A stretch of DNA of 64,000 bases, from NCBI RefSeq assembly GCF_030348825.1, contig NZ_JAUCES010000005.1:2790001-2854000 (forward strand). Direction: 5' to 3'. Shown in pieces: positions 26,748 through 35,514 of the stretch (the first letter of the stretch is position 1; the number at the start of each line of letters is the position of its first letter). The position numbers and the translations under genes are program-made. The stretch is from Fictibacillus sp. b24. Lineage in GTDB: Bacteria > Bacillota > Bacilli > Bacillales > Fictibacillaceae. The notes beneath the pieces were generated by a model that was not told the origin of the DNA, searched no databases, and saw nothing but the letters and a program-made list of their open reading frames with translations.

Positions 26748-26999
26748 TTAAGCAGATAGCTTACTTATAATTGCAGAAGGATTAGACGTAAATACAAGAT
26801 AGTTTTGTTTTGCTGTATTGATGAATACCCGATCTGTTGTTCCGTATGGTAGTCCTATTCGGATTGCATCCTGATCTTCCCCGCCATATGTATCGTCTAA
26901 ACGAACGTCAAGAATATCTGACGAAGGAATCTCAATCCGCAGCAGCTGCCATCTAATTACAAAGTTGTTTTCTACTTTTTTTACACTCACTTCAATCAT
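26748..26999 (-). CDS. SunI/YnzG-family protein
   Basis: The 83-residue protein matches the SunI/YnzG family (PH-like fold): IRWQLLRIEIPSSDILDV, DDTYGGEDQDAIRIG and LPYGTTDRVFI. SunI protects its producer against the bacteriocin sublancin; YnzG-like relatives are common without a bacteriocin nearby. No bacteriocin gene is seen here, so immunity function is not shown. Confidence 0.75.
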   Translation of the reverse strand: MIEVSVKKVENNFVIRWQLLRIEIPSSDILDVRLDDTYGGEDQDAIRIGLPYGTTDRVFINTAKQNYLVFTSNPSAIISKLSA

Positions 27000-27034
27000 C
27001 TCGCTTCCACTCCCTCTTAGACTGTCTGTACATA

Positions 27035-27568
27035 CTACGTTTTAAGAGGCTGGAAAGTTTCGGTAATTGATAATAAGTGACTAACTAACCCACATCTCTT
27101 GGACTTCAAAAGGCTGCCATCTTTGAATAGAAGCTTACCTTTTACACCAACTGCACCATTGCCCGCTCGATATTTAGAGCCTTCAAATTCAAAAGCTTTG
27201 TTATTCGATATAAATTCAGCTTTCTCTAGTTTAAGCAGAACTCCGTGTAACACCATCGTTTTTGGATTGTACAACCCTTTATCTTTCAATTCTTTAAAAG
27301 TAGCTTCGATCACATCTACTCCATATTTATCTTTTAAAAAACGTTTAATTTCCTTTTTATCGTTCTCACTTAACTTTTTGGCAATCGTTAGGTCTAGTGT
27401 TATGAATTGCATCTCACTGTTTAAAGCTTCGTCCTTTAACATAATGGAATCAAAAGCATTGCTGTAAATGGTACCTAATTCTCTTTTTATATTTTGTTCC
27501 TGATTACACGCGGTAAGTAGTAAAGCCAAAAGCAATGGTACAAAATAAGATTTTTTCGTAAACTCCAT
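27035..27568 (-). CDS. Lipoprotein of unknown function
   Basis: The protein is 177 residues from the ATG at 27568 (AGGGGTGAG upstream). The signal peptide ends in the lipobox LTAC, so it is anchored outside the membrane. The rest is charged and mixed alpha/beta. The last 20 residues look unusual for a family C-terminus, but no homologue is known to compare. Confidence 0.72.
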   Translation of the reverse strand: MEFTKKSYFVPLLLALLLTACNQEQNIKRELGTIYSNAFDSIMLKDEALNSEMQFITLDLTIAKKLSENDKKEIKRFLKDKYGVDVIEATFKELKDKGLYNPKTMVLHGVLLKLEKAEFISNNKAFEFEGSKYRAGNGAVGVKGKLLFKDGSLLKSKRCGLVSHLLSITETFQPLKT

Positions 27569-27658
27569 CCCACTCACCCCTAACAAAAAAATACAGAGGT
27601 GAAACACCACCTCAATTGTACGAATTTTATATTGAATGCCTTTTATTTTAAAAACTTC

Positions 27659-27835
27659 TCAATCCTTTGCCCGAAGTACAATACCACCATATCTTACAAA
27701 TCTTTTTAATGAATCATTATCTCTTGATATCTCTTTTTGATCCAAATAAAAGTTTTGTTGTCCCTTAAAAATAAAAAATAAACTTATAATCATAAAACAT
27801 GCCACACTTGCGATAATAAGCCATACCATTTCCAT
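27659..27835 (-). CDS. Small membrane protein with conserved basic tail
   Basis: The 58-residue protein has one N-terminal membrane helix (VWLIIASVACFMIISLFFIF) and a charged tail (QQNFYLDQKE, KRFVRYGGIVLR). AAAGGGTG lies a few bases before the two possible ATG codons (27835, 27829). A decayed paralogue lies at 26545-26706, which supports this as a real gene. The function is unknown. Confidence 0.65.
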   Translation of the reverse strand: MEMVWLIIASVACFMIISLFFIFKGQQNFYLDQKEISRDNDSLKRFVRYGGIVLRAKD

Positions 27836-27941
27836 ACACCCTTTCTTGTAGTTAAGAATGCAGTGATGTACGTCAAGTTGTCATTCCTTTATTATACATT
27901 TAATTACCTGTATTTTACATATAAACAGACGAAAAATGACG

Positions 27942-28157
27942 TTAGCTTTTTTTCCGTTTATGTTTTTCATGAATGATTTTCTTGTTAAGTATTCTAACTT
28001 CTCCAACCATTAACAACCTCATATCCTCTACTATATACTTAGCTAACTCTTCATCAGAAATATCATCTCCATGAATATCAAGACGGAATTCTTGGCCTTG
28101 TAATCCCCCACCGTTCGTAAAATTTAATTCAAAGTCGAATTGAACTCTTTTATCCAT
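27942..28157 (-). CDS. Conserved small protein of unknown function
   Basis: The 71-residue acidic/basic protein starts with VQFDFELNFTNGGGLQGQEF and continues with LDIHGDDISDEELAKYIV; it ends in Lys-rich KHKRKKS. This pattern looks conserved in bacilli, but no function is known to me. AGAGGTGA precedes the ATG. There is no membrane segment. Confidence 0.7.
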   Translation of the reverse strand: MDKRVQFDFELNFTNGGGLQGQEFRLDIHGDDISDEELAKYIVEDMRLLMVGEVRILNKKIIHEKHKRKKS

Positions 28158-28253
28158 TTCAGATTCACCTCTTATTTATCAGTTGTTATTTGATAGCTAT
28201 TCTAGTTAGTTGAAACCAATACCTTCATTAATGGAACAGCGCTTAAATTCAAT

Positions 28254-28279
28254 AAAAAAAGAGCTTCTTAGCTCTTTTT
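28254..28279 (-). terminator. Terminator of the 28.3-29.5 kb operon
   Basis: AAAGAGCT / AGCTCTTT with a short loop, followed on the minus strand by a T tract. Confidence 0.8.
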
Positions 28280-28295
28280 AACAAACACAATAAGA

Positions 28296-28814
28296 TCATT
28301 CAACCGTAATAACTCCATCATCGAAATGAATGTTTTGAACTTGAGTTACTCCAAGTTTTTCATAGGTGATTCTTAACGTGTTTATATCATTAATGGGATT
28401 TGTAGCATGGAATTCAACTCGTAAAACTAAGTAAAATTCACCATTTACCTTGTAGTCTTTAACTGAAACGAAATCCTTATCTAATCCATCTTCTTTTACA
28501 CTCTTTTCATCAAGTGCACCAATCCTTTCTGTACTCGCTATAAAGGGTTGAATCGTAAATTCTTTGTCGTCTTTTGCTACAATTATTCCATCTCTTTTTA
28601 TAAATTCTATTTTTTTAAGTCTTGGTTTTCCCATCCCCTCCCATTTAACTGGGTATCCAATGTAAATGGGTTTTCTGTCTTTCCAATTTTCTATCCCTAC
28701 TGTTGAATGACCCAATTTTGTAAATTCCCCGTCTTGACTTATAAAGTTAAATGTCCACCAAAGACCTAAAAGGAGCATTGCACAAAAGAACAACAAAGTA
28801 ACCTTTTTCTTCAT
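28296..28814 (-). CDS. Membrane-anchored protein of unknown function
   Basis: The 172-residue protein has an N-terminal signal anchor (VTLLFFCAMLLLGLWWTF) and an outside domain of mainly beta character. Its ATG overlaps the stop of the upstream gene (ATGA), so translation is coupled. No family is recognised. Confidence 0.7.
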   Translation of the reverse strand: MKKKVTLLFFCAMLLLGLWWTFNFISQDGEFTKLGHSTVGIENWKDRKPIYIGYPVKWEGMGKPRLKKIEFIKRDGIIVAKDDKEFTIQPFIASTERIGALDEKSVKEDGLDKDFVSVKDYKVNGEFYLVLRVEFHATNPINDINTLRITYEKLGVTQVQNIHFDDGVITVE

Positions 28815-28996
28815 TTATCCACCTCTATTTTCTGCTCGCTAACCCAATCCAGACCTAATAGGTTCCACAATAAAAAACTCATCAATATGGCATAATGCTT
28901 CTGCCCTGAAGGAAGGTAAATAAGCAAGATCATTCCTATGATGATTAACGGGACTTGCAGCAAAAAATACTTTTTCAACTGTATATTCCTACACAC
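28811..28996 (-). CDS. Small two-TM membrane protein
   Basis: The 61-residue protein has two membrane helices (LLQVPLIIIGMILLIYL and AILMSFLLWNLLGL). It lies 15 bases after the lipoprotein gene and overlaps the next one by 4 bases, so the three form an operon. A TTG at 28978 with AGGA upstream is an alternative start. Confidence 0.6.
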   Translation of the reverse strand: MCRNIQLKKYFLLQVPLIIIGMILLIYLPSGQKHYAILMSFLLWNLLGLDWVSEQKIEVDK

Positions 28997-29011
28997 TCTT
29001 TCTTTATTTTT

Positions 29012-29506
29012 CTAATACTCCATCGAATTTGCAGCTTTTAACAGGTCATCCATCTTAAACTCTGAACCCATTAGCATCATTCCATAGTAATCATCGTCTT
29101 TCTTCCAACGAATCGATTTTACATCTGATGTATCACTTTCAATGATAACTTCTGTTCCATCTTCCAGCTTTGTTGTCTTTACTTTTCCTTCATTATGAAA
29201 GTTCGTTTTTTTATTATGAAACGTTGTAACGTTTAGAACTGCTCCTTTTCCGTTTCCATACACAAACTCGGTGTGTGTGATAGCCCCTTTTGGATCTCCA
29301 GGTGGATCTCCAGCGTACCTAAGTTGGACGAGTTTTGGTTTAAATGGCAGTAATTCTGGTGCTGCCAATCTTTCCTGCACACTCTCTGGTAATTCTTCCA
29401 CCATCACCTTTACATCTGGATAATCCTTCTTTAACTGTTCAACAGCTTCGTTCTCACTGCATGCCGTTAACATGACTAATAATAAAAGACCCATTAATTT
29501 TTTCAT
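29012..29506 (-). CDS. Lipoprotein of unknown function
   Basis: The 164-residue protein has a signal peptide ending in lipobox LTAC and a soluble outside domain with YGMMLMGSEFKMDDLLKAANS near the end, a pattern seen in DUF4367-like lipoproteins. It heads a three-gene operon of envelope proteins. The function is unknown. Confidence 0.75.
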   Translation of the reverse strand: MKKLMGLLLLVMLTACSENEAVEQLKKDYPDVKVMVEELPESVQERLAAPELLPFKPKLVQLRYAGDPPGDPKGAITHTEFVYGNGKGAVLNVTTFHNKKTNFHNEGKVKTTKLEDGTEVIIESDTSDVKSIRWKKDDDYYGMMLMGSEFKMDDLLKAANSMEY

Positions 29507-29582
29507 GTCATTCCCCCTGCTTCTCTATATTCGGTATTTTGGAATTTAATTCCTGTACCTTTTATTTTGATATCGCAGCAAA

Positions 29583-29615
29583 AAAAAGACGCATTCATAT
29601 GAAGTACGTCTTTTT
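29583..29615 (-). terminator. Terminator of the acetyltransferase gene
   Basis: AAAAAGACG / CGTCTTTTT encloses an inner TTCAT/ATGAA stem. T tracts flank it. Confidence 0.8.
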
Positions 29616-29629
29616 ACTAAATGATAAAC

Positions 29630-30094
29630 TTATAGAATTTTCTCCATGGATATTCTCGTATTTGAATATCCTAGTTTCTTATATAATCGATATGCGCCGT
29701 CATTCTTTCCGAACACACTTAATCCAATCGACTTTACACCAGAATTCTTGAGAATTTCTTGAAGCTTTTCTAACGTCTTACTTCCATACCCTAGGCCTCT
29801 TTTGGCCTCATCAATTAAGATGTGATATAAGTAAGCTTGGTTGATTTCAGAAATGATACTGTACCAAAGAAGTCCTACTTTTTCATTTGAATTGGCGTCT
29901 ACTATATTGTACAAATATTGCCCTTCCGTAGCTAAACCATCCTTAAACATGTCATTCATCATCATTTCAGATTCTTCTAACGCTTGCTCCATTGGTAAAT
30001 CAAAGTTCTTCGTAATGTCTTGAGCATAATCAGGAATCATAAAATCCATATATCTTTTAAACTCTGCTTCGTTAACTTTGCATAATTTTATCAT
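29630..30094 (-). CDS. GNAT-family acetyltransferase
   Basis: The 154-residue protein has the acetyl-CoA site YHILIDEAKRGLGYGSKTLE and the end motif GAYRLYKKLGYSNTRISM. The ATG at 30094 has GGAGAG about 8 bases upstream and is preferred over an upstream start with extra Arg/Glu residues. The substrate is unknown. Confidence 0.85.
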   Translation of the reverse strand: MIKLCKVNEAEFKRYMDFMIPDYAQDITKNFDLPMEQALEESEMMMNDMFKDGLATEGQYLYNIVDANSNEKVGLLWYSIISEINQAYLYHILIDEAKRGLGYGSKTLEKLQEILKNSGVKSIGLSVFGKNDGAYRLYKKLGYSNTRISMEKIL

Positions 30095-30292
30095 TCTATC
30101 TCTCTCCATTCTTTTTTCCGAATCAATCAATAGAAAGGAGTAAACAGAGGTATTTTATTAAAATCTATTATCATGAATAAACACCTTCGTTTACTCATGG
30201 TCTCCATGGTACGCACATAAAGTTCTTCGACATCTTCAATCCTCCTTCAACACATGTAATTTTACCATAAAAATCCATGTGGTAGTATCCTA

Positions 30293-30685
30293 TTAATCTT
30301 CAATAAGCTCCATTATAAATTCTCTCATTTCTTCTTTAATCTCTTCCCCCGATTCATCCAAAAGCTCACCCTTCACTTTGCTTCCTGGGATGTTTTTTGA
30401 AACAACAATTCCCAAAAGAGTACGTTCGCATTCCCAAATTTTTATGGTATATAAATCTATGAGTTCGTTTGTTTCATCACTCAGTCCTAATGAAATTGAA
30501 CTGCAATAGTCTGGCTGAAAAGGATCTTCTCCATCTTGGTCATAACTTCCCTCTATTTTCATTCGAACATTTGTATGAAACTCACCTAGTACCGTTTCAA
30601 GTAGTTTCTTCAGTTCCTGTTCTCTTTCTCTGATTTCCATTTTTAGTTCAGGAGTAAAATCAACTTGATTGTATATCATGCGCAT
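30293..30685 (-). CDS. Protein of unknown function
   Basis: The 130-residue acidic, soluble protein is helical at both ends (MEIREREQELKKLLETVL; EIKEEMREFIMELIED). AAGGAAG precedes the ATG. No family is recognised. Confidence 0.65.
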   Translation of the reverse strand: MRMIYNQVDFTPELKMEIREREQELKKLLETVLGEFHTNVRMKIEGSYDQDGEDPFQPDYCSSISLGLSDETNELIDLYTIKIWECERTLLGIVVSKNIPGSKVKGELLDESGEEIKEEMREFIMELIED

Positions 30686-30755
30686 TCAGCTTCCTTTAGC
30701 TCTTAATTGTGCAATGGCACTCGGTGCACTTCACCTACTTAAAGAAATGACCACG

Positions 30756-31367
30756 TCAATTTACTTTCTTCTTCACTTCACTCTCATACTTTTCCACGAG
30801 TGCGTTATTGGATGACACTCCATACTTCTTTTCTAGCTTTGGTTTCAGTTTTAACCACATCACGTTCTTTTCGTATAGGTCGCGGTCGAGTTGATGATTA
30901 AGCTGAGCAAGCGATAATCCTAAAACATCTGCATAAGCTAGGTGTTGAGGCAAATCACTTTGATCTGGTCCAGCATTAATAAATTGGTCCACTTCTTCCT
31001 CTGTAGCGGTGATTCCATATTTCTCTTTGGCGATCATTTTCCATACTTTATCCTCATCTATCGCAATTTTTGCTAGGTGTACAGCTTGTTTCTCAGTTAA
31101 CTCTGTCTCATAATACAACTTTTCCTGAACGAGTGTTCGAATGAGCCATTTGTTAAGCTGTTCATCACCATCTGCCATTTTTTCCGCCTCAGATATGGCG
31201 TTATGAAAGACTTTTTTGTAATCATTAAAAGTATATGTATCCAGTATTTCTTTTAGTTCTGCTTCACTTTTCATCTTGATATTTACCGAGTTATTTCCTT
31301 GTAATTGGCAACCTGCTATAAGGAATATTACGAACAAACTAGTGAAAATCATTTTATTATACGGCAC
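30756..31367 (-). CDS. Lipoprotein, SurA-like helical region
   Basis: The 203-residue protein has a signal peptide ending in lipobox IAGC. The mature part is helical (QLNKWLIRTLVQEKLYYETEL; GITATEEEVDQFI), reminiscent of the chaperone-like N-domain of SurA/PrsA proteins, but without a parvulin domain. The GTG start has only a weak RBS; an ATG lies five codons on. Confidence 0.7.
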   Translation of the reverse strand: MPYNKMIFTSLFVIFLIAGCQLQGNNSVNIKMKSEAELKEILDTYTFNDYKKVFHNAISEAEKMADGDEQLNKWLIRTLVQEKLYYETELTEKQAVHLAKIAIDEDKVWKMIAKEKYGITATEEEVDQFINAGPDQSDLPQHLAYADVLGLSLAQLNHQLDRDLYEKNVMWLKLKPKLEKKYGVSSNNALVEKYESEVKKKVN

Positions 31368-31562
31368 TTCTCAGTAACACCTCTTTTCACAGCTTTCGGA
31401 ATTCTGTTGTTACTGTTCAAAACATATTAGAATTAAACCGCTTTTATAAAAGGAATAAAACATATAATATTTTAAAATTCATTAGAGGTGAAAAATAAAA
31501 AAAATAAGCCATTGTTCTTCAGCAATCGCACCCGATAGTTGAATAAATAGCATATAATTTAT

Positions 31563-32108
31563 TTACTTAAATTCATAGTATATTCCATCATTGATATTTC
31601 TTTTTCCTTCTATGAGAATTTCATTAAGAAAAGACTTAAGATCTTCATATGAGTTAATAACTTTTTTTGTTCTAACTTCTATTTCTAAAATTCTCATCTC
31701 AGAATCAATTACATAATAAGCGTTTTTTACCAATGAGTCAGCGAAAATGAAGTGGGTCGTAGGAGTCCTTTTGCTTCTGTATAAATTGTCCATAGTGTTT
31801 AAATCAAAAGCTAAATGACCTTCCTCTTCTATGCTTAAACCCTTGTAAGTATCTGCTTCTTTACCTGCAATTCTCAATATATCAAACAAATAACACCCAT
31901 TATTAAATGCCAAAAACTCTTTATATTCAGCAGGGAATTCTCGTTTTGACTCCTCTTCAAACTTAGTAATATCTTCATTATGTAATGGAGGTTGTAAATG
32001 TGTATGCCAACGTCCTTCTTCTAAGTGCCCATACAGGACAGTGTTTGTTTTTAATTTTTTTTTATCATCATGCATTTTGTTTAGTACTTGACCCAAAAAT
32101 TCAAACAT
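31563..32108 (-). CDS. SMI1/KNR4 (SUKH)-family protein
   Basis: The protein is 181 residues from the ATG at 32108 (AAGGAG 6-7 bases upstream). The SUKH signature is visible as ITKFEEESKREFPAEYKEFLAFNNG. SUKH proteins often serve as immunity factors against polymorphic toxins. No toxin is next to it, so it looks like an orphan immunity gene. An element of the R repeat lies upstream. Confidence 0.82.
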   Translation of the reverse strand: MFEFLGQVLNKMHDDKKKLKTNTVLYGHLEEGRWHTHLQPPLHNEDITKFEEESKREFPAEYKEFLAFNNGCYLFDILRIAGKEADTYKGLSIEEEGHLAFDLNTMDNLYRSKRTPTTHFIFADSLVKNAYYVIDSEMRILEIEVRTKKVINSYEDLKSFLNEILIEGKRNINDGIYYEFK

Positions 32109-32192
32109 TGATTTCTCCTTTTTATTGGCAAGTTTTTTATTCTTCCACAATCCTGCACGTTTGTTTAATATGAGTTTGTATATTTTTTGTCT

Positions 32193-32335
32193 TATTATTT
32201 ATTCGATTGAGCTGTCTTTTAATCCTTTTCTGCTAAAAATGGTAGGTCATTTGAAAGGTGAATTCGCATTCCAAAACGCAGCGTGACAATAGTTAATGTC
32301 ATCTTGCTAAAACGTGTGCGAATTGAAGCGCTAAT
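32193..32335 (-). repeat. Dispersed repeat element R, copy 1
   Basis: This stretch is similar over its length (roughly 70-75 percent by eye, with several indels) to 57843-57967. The best conserved parts are AATCCTTTTC, GTGAATTC and CGCAGCGTGAC on the plus strand. Both copies lie upstream of a minus-strand gene. On the minus strand this copy can be read as a short frame (TLTIVTLRFGMRIHL) which is broken in copy 2. The gap 32109-32682 otherwise holds only the terminator at 32388 and no convincing gene. Confidence 0.7.
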
Positions 32336-32387
32336 TAAGGTGATAAAAGTGGTGTTTTTTAACCAAAACACTTATATACCAATAAAA

Positions 32388-32412
32388 AATCGCAACGAAT
32401 TACGCTGCGATT
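32388..32412 (-). terminator. Minus-strand terminator without a clear gene in front
   Basis: AATCGCA / TGCGATT with an 11-base loop is followed on the minus strand by TTTTATT. The transcript that would end here comes from 32413-32682, where only broken ORFs are seen; it may serve read-through from the DUF1259 gene. Confidence 0.7.
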
Positions 32413-32682
32413 CATAGTGCTAATTACTATGCAATTTGGGTTGTTTTTTCTCGGTTTCTCCCTCAAAAGAGATTGTCTGGACGTTTTTCGTAAAAGTATC
32501 CGTTTGTGGAAGATAGAGAATTCTTCTATTAAGTGTTCTGTTTTTTGTTTAATAACATCAGTCAAAATATCTGGCCATTTACTTTATGATTTTATTAAAT
32601 ACTATTGGAAAACTGCTCGTCCTTTTGAGCTATGCAAATCTGTTAGCTGTATCTCGTAAAAGCGCATTTTCTAACTATACGA

Positions 32683-33069
32683 TTAAAGAAATCTTAACGC
32701 TCTTTTGACTTTCATTGCAAAATTCAGTGGATCATCAACATCTTCAATATTAACGTAAATCAAATTTGGGTCATCAAACAACCACTCGTTGTGTATTGAC
32801 GAAACTTCTATTCCTTGATTAATAATTGCACTAACAAATTCCGCTACTTCTTTTTGCAAGAGTGCTACCCTACCTAGACATAAAGCTCTTCCACTTTGAT
32901 CTCTAGATTCGTATGAGAAAGAAGTTGTAACTCTAAATTGTTTTCCCATGATAGTCGCATTAATATCTTCTCGACTTATTGTTGCCACACATTTTCCACC
33001 TGCGAATCCAGCTTGTCCACCGATAATTCTTGCAAACTGTTGACAAGTTGATTCTTCATTCATCTTCAT
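32683..33069 (-). CDS. DUF1259 domain protein
   Basis: The protein is 128 residues from the ATG at 33069 (AGGAG 11 bases upstream). The C-terminal half shows the DUF1259 pattern: EVAEFVSAIINQGIEVSSIHNEW, then a conserved P and a final KVKRAL. The family (LppY/LpqO) is uncharacterised. There is no signal peptide, unlike longer members. The gap 33070-33399 that follows upstream holds only a terminator. Confidence 0.72.
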   Translation of the reverse strand: MKMNEESTCQQFARIIGGQAGFAGGKCVATISREDINATIMGKQFRVTTSFSYESRDQSGRALCLGRVALLQKEVAEFVSAIINQGIEVSSIHNEWLFDDPNLIYVNIEDVDDPLNFAMKVKRALRFL

Positions 33070-33355
33070 AAAATTATTCACTCCTATCACTATTAGGTTA
33101 TGAAAGAGTGAATTGATTCGAAATGGACATTAATCTAATCGTTCACAAAAAAGATTTTGTTAAACTAAGAACGGAATGATATAAACCAAGTGCTGAAAGT
33201 GATTTTTCACATCAAAAACTTTAAATATAAAAAAATCGTAGCGTATTTTGCCATATGTACAATCTCATTATCCACGATCTGGACCGTTTGTAGAATAAAA
33301 TAAGGGCTAACCGTTAAAATCAGCTGTTGATTGTTATCCGTCTCTCAAAAAAGAA

Positions 33356-33382
33356 GGGCTGCCCCAAAATTCAGGACAGCCT
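33356..33382 (-). terminator. Terminator of the DinB-like gene
   Basis: On the minus strand AGGCTGTCC / GGGGCAGCCC with an 8-base loop is followed by TTCTTTTTT. Confidence 0.85.
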
Positions 33383-33399
33383 CTCGTTACTAATAATTT

Positions 33400-33894
33400 T
33401 TAAAGTTTAATACCCAACTTTTCTTTCACTTCTTTGATCTGCAGGATATGACGTTGTTCGTGATATCCTACGAATGGAATCCATTGCTTCAAGCTGATGT
33501 CTCCGAATATAGGATGTGGAAATCCTTTTTCATCTAAATCTTTTTCATCGGTCGTATTGTCGATCTCCCTTAGTTTTTGATGTGTGGCAGCCAAAGAATG
33601 TTTCAATTCCTCTAATGTCGCAAATTCATCACTCGGCACCGCGAATTCAGGTGCATCAACCTTAATTTCACGATTAATCGTTGCTTCGATGCGCTTTGAG
33701 CTGGCATTCACAGCTTCCCCATTTTTTAGTTGATGCGCGATCGTTTTCCCGATTCCACCTTCCATTAAATATAAATGTTCAAGGATTTGCTTGATCGACC
33801 ATTCGTGATCGGAAGGCTTTTTGTTCAGGATTTCATCCGATAAGCCATCCACTTCATTGTACAAATCTTCACGGGCTTTATCATTTATAAGCAT
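33400..33894 (-). CDS. DinB-family protein (putative metal-dependent)
   Basis: The 164-residue four-helix-bundle protein has the DinB/YfiT histidine pattern: SIKQILEHLYLMEGG and GYHEQRHILQIKEV, which supply three metal-binding His. Family members include bacillithiol transferases; the substrate of this one is unknown. It is a single gene between two terminators. Confidence 0.88.
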   Translation of the reverse strand: MLINDKAREDLYNEVDGLSDEILNKKPSDHEWSIKQILEHLYLMEGGIGKTIAHQLKNGEAVNASSKRIEATINREIKVDAPEFAVPSDEFATLEELKHSLAATHQKLREIDNTTDEKDLDEKGFPHPIFGDISLKQWIPFVGYHEQRHILQIKEVKEKLGIKL

Positions 33895-33983
33895 GTTTGT
33901 TCACCTTTTATAAATCTGACTTGATACGATTTTATCATGAAACGTTCAAATTATTGTTGCTGAAAGTTTTGGATTAGGAAGAG

Positions 33984-34013
33984 AAAAAGCATTCCGAATC
34001 CGAAATGCTTTTT
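33984..34013. terminator. Terminator of the aldehyde dehydrogenase gene
   Basis: AAAAAGCATT / AATGCTTTTT with a 10-base loop and T tracts on both strands. Confidence 0.85.
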
Positions 34014-34022
34014 GCTCGCTCT

Positions 34023-35492
34023 TTATTTTAATTGACTGATAAACGGTCCATAGTTTCTTGGTGAACGCTGAACAGACAGCCATTTGAGTGTGGTGAATTC
34101 TTCTAACACCCACTCACCGTTAAAACGGCCAAGTCCAGAATCTTTTTCTCCGCCAAACGGCATATGTGGTTCGTCATTTACTGACTGATCGTTCACGTGG
34201 ATCATACCTGTGTGAATATCATGCGCGATGTTTGTCGCGTGTTCAATATTCGTTGAATGTACGGCTCCGCTAAGACCGTACGGATACGCATTCGCCATTT
34301 GAATCACGTCTTCATCCTTTTCAAACGGAATGAGTACAGCGACAGGTCCAAAGATTTCATTTTTCGCAAGAGGCATCTCGTTGTTCACGTCCGTTAGAAC
34401 AGTCGGCTCCAGAACATTTCCTTCTGCACTTCCCCCTAAAGCGACTTTCGCACCTTGCTCAACGCTTGCCTCTACATCTTTTAATATTCGATCTACTTGT
34501 TCACGATTGATCAGCGGACCAACGTTTGTGTCTTTTCGAGACGGGTCGCCATATTTAAGATTCTTAGCGCGCTTTATAAAGGTTTCTGCAAACTCATCGT
34601 AAATTTCTTTGTGGACAAAGATCCGGTTGATCGCCATACAAATCTGTCCTTGGTGATAAAATTTACCGAAAAGCGCTGAATCTACAGCTTGATTGATATC
34701 GGCATCTTTTAACGCGATAAACACGTTGTTGCCTCCTAATTCAAGTGCAGTCTTTTTCAGGTTCTTACCAGCAAGTTCACCAATATGGCGGCCAACTTCT
34801 GTAGACCCTGTAAACGAGATAAGACGCGGTGTCGGGTGAGTTACGATTTCATCACCAATTTCTGAGCCCCGTCCAACAATAACATTAATAAGTCCTTTTG
34901 GAAGACCAGCTGCTTCAAAGATACTTGCAAATATGAGTCCTCCTGTAACAGGTGTATCTGTCGCTGGTTTAATAACGACTGCATTTCCTGTCGCAATGGC
35001 AGGTGCAATGGACCGGATCGCCAAATGGAACGGGAAATTCCATGGGCTGATGATTCCAATCACCCCTAGCGGATTTCGATATACTCGATTTTCCTTACCT
35101 GCTGTTTGCGAAGGCATGATCAAACCTTCCATACGATACGGATACGTCGTCGCTTCTTTCAATATATTGAGTGAAGCTCGGAACTCTGAAATAGCCTTCA
35201 TATACGTGCTGCCTGATTCTTTAATGATCCAGTCTAAAATGAACTCTTCATTCTCCTGCATCACTTCAACAACTTTTTCTAATACAGCGCGTTTGTTTTG
35301 AGGAAGCTCGTTCGCCCATTCTAATTGCGCAATTCTAGCTGCTTCATACGCTCCGTCTAAATCTTCCTTCGTTGCGGCTTGAATCGTAACGAGTTCTTCT
35401 CCAGTAAACGGATTGGCGTTTACCATCTTGCTGGCGCTTCTTCCTTTTCTCCATTCACCATTGATATATATATTGGAAAAATTAGTGTTCAT
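34023..35492 (-). CDS. Aldehyde dehydrogenase (benzaldehyde/vanillin-dehydrogenase-like)
   Basis: The protein is 489 residues from the ATG at 35492. It oxidises aldehydes with NAD(P). Visible are the cofactor region SPWNFPFHLAIRSIAPAIA, GSTEVG, the general-base Glu in LELGGNN and the catalytic Cys in GQICMAINR. It is closest in style to B. subtilis YfmT-type vanillin dehydrogenase. The promoter is covered by a perfect palindrome, so it is probably induced by an aromatic or other toxic aldehyde. Confidence 0.92.
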   Translation of the reverse strand: MNTNFSNIYINGEWRKGRSASKMVNANPFTGEELVTIQAATKEDLDGAYEAARIAQLEWANELPQNKRAVLEKVVEVMQENEEFILDWIIKESGSTYMKAISEFRASLNILKEATTYPYRMEGLIMPSQTAGKENRVYRNPLGVIGIISPWNFPFHLAIRSIAPAIATGNAVVIKPATDTPVTGGLIFASIFEAAGLPKGLINVIVGRGSEIGDEIVTHPTPRLISFTGSTEVGRHIGELAGKNLKKTALELGGNNVFIALKDADINQAVDSALFGKFYHQGQICMAINRIFVHKEIYDEFAETFIKRAKNLKYGDPSRKDTNVGPLINREQVDRILKDVEASVEQGAKVALGGSAEGNVLEPTVLTDVNNEMPLAKNEIFGPVAVLIPFEKDEDVIQMANAYPYGLSGAVHSTNIEHATNIAHDIHTGMIHVNDQSVNDEPHMPFGGEKDSGLGRFNGEWVLEEFTTLKWLSVQRSPRNYGPFISQLK

Positions 35493-35514
35493 ATTCTTGC
35501 ACACTCCTTTTTAC

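Noticed and set aside
32359-32565. A 68-residue minus-strand ORF before the terminator at 32388
   Set aside because: It has no RBS, runs through the terminator hairpin, and its composition is not protein-like in the second half. Other frames in the region are also broken.
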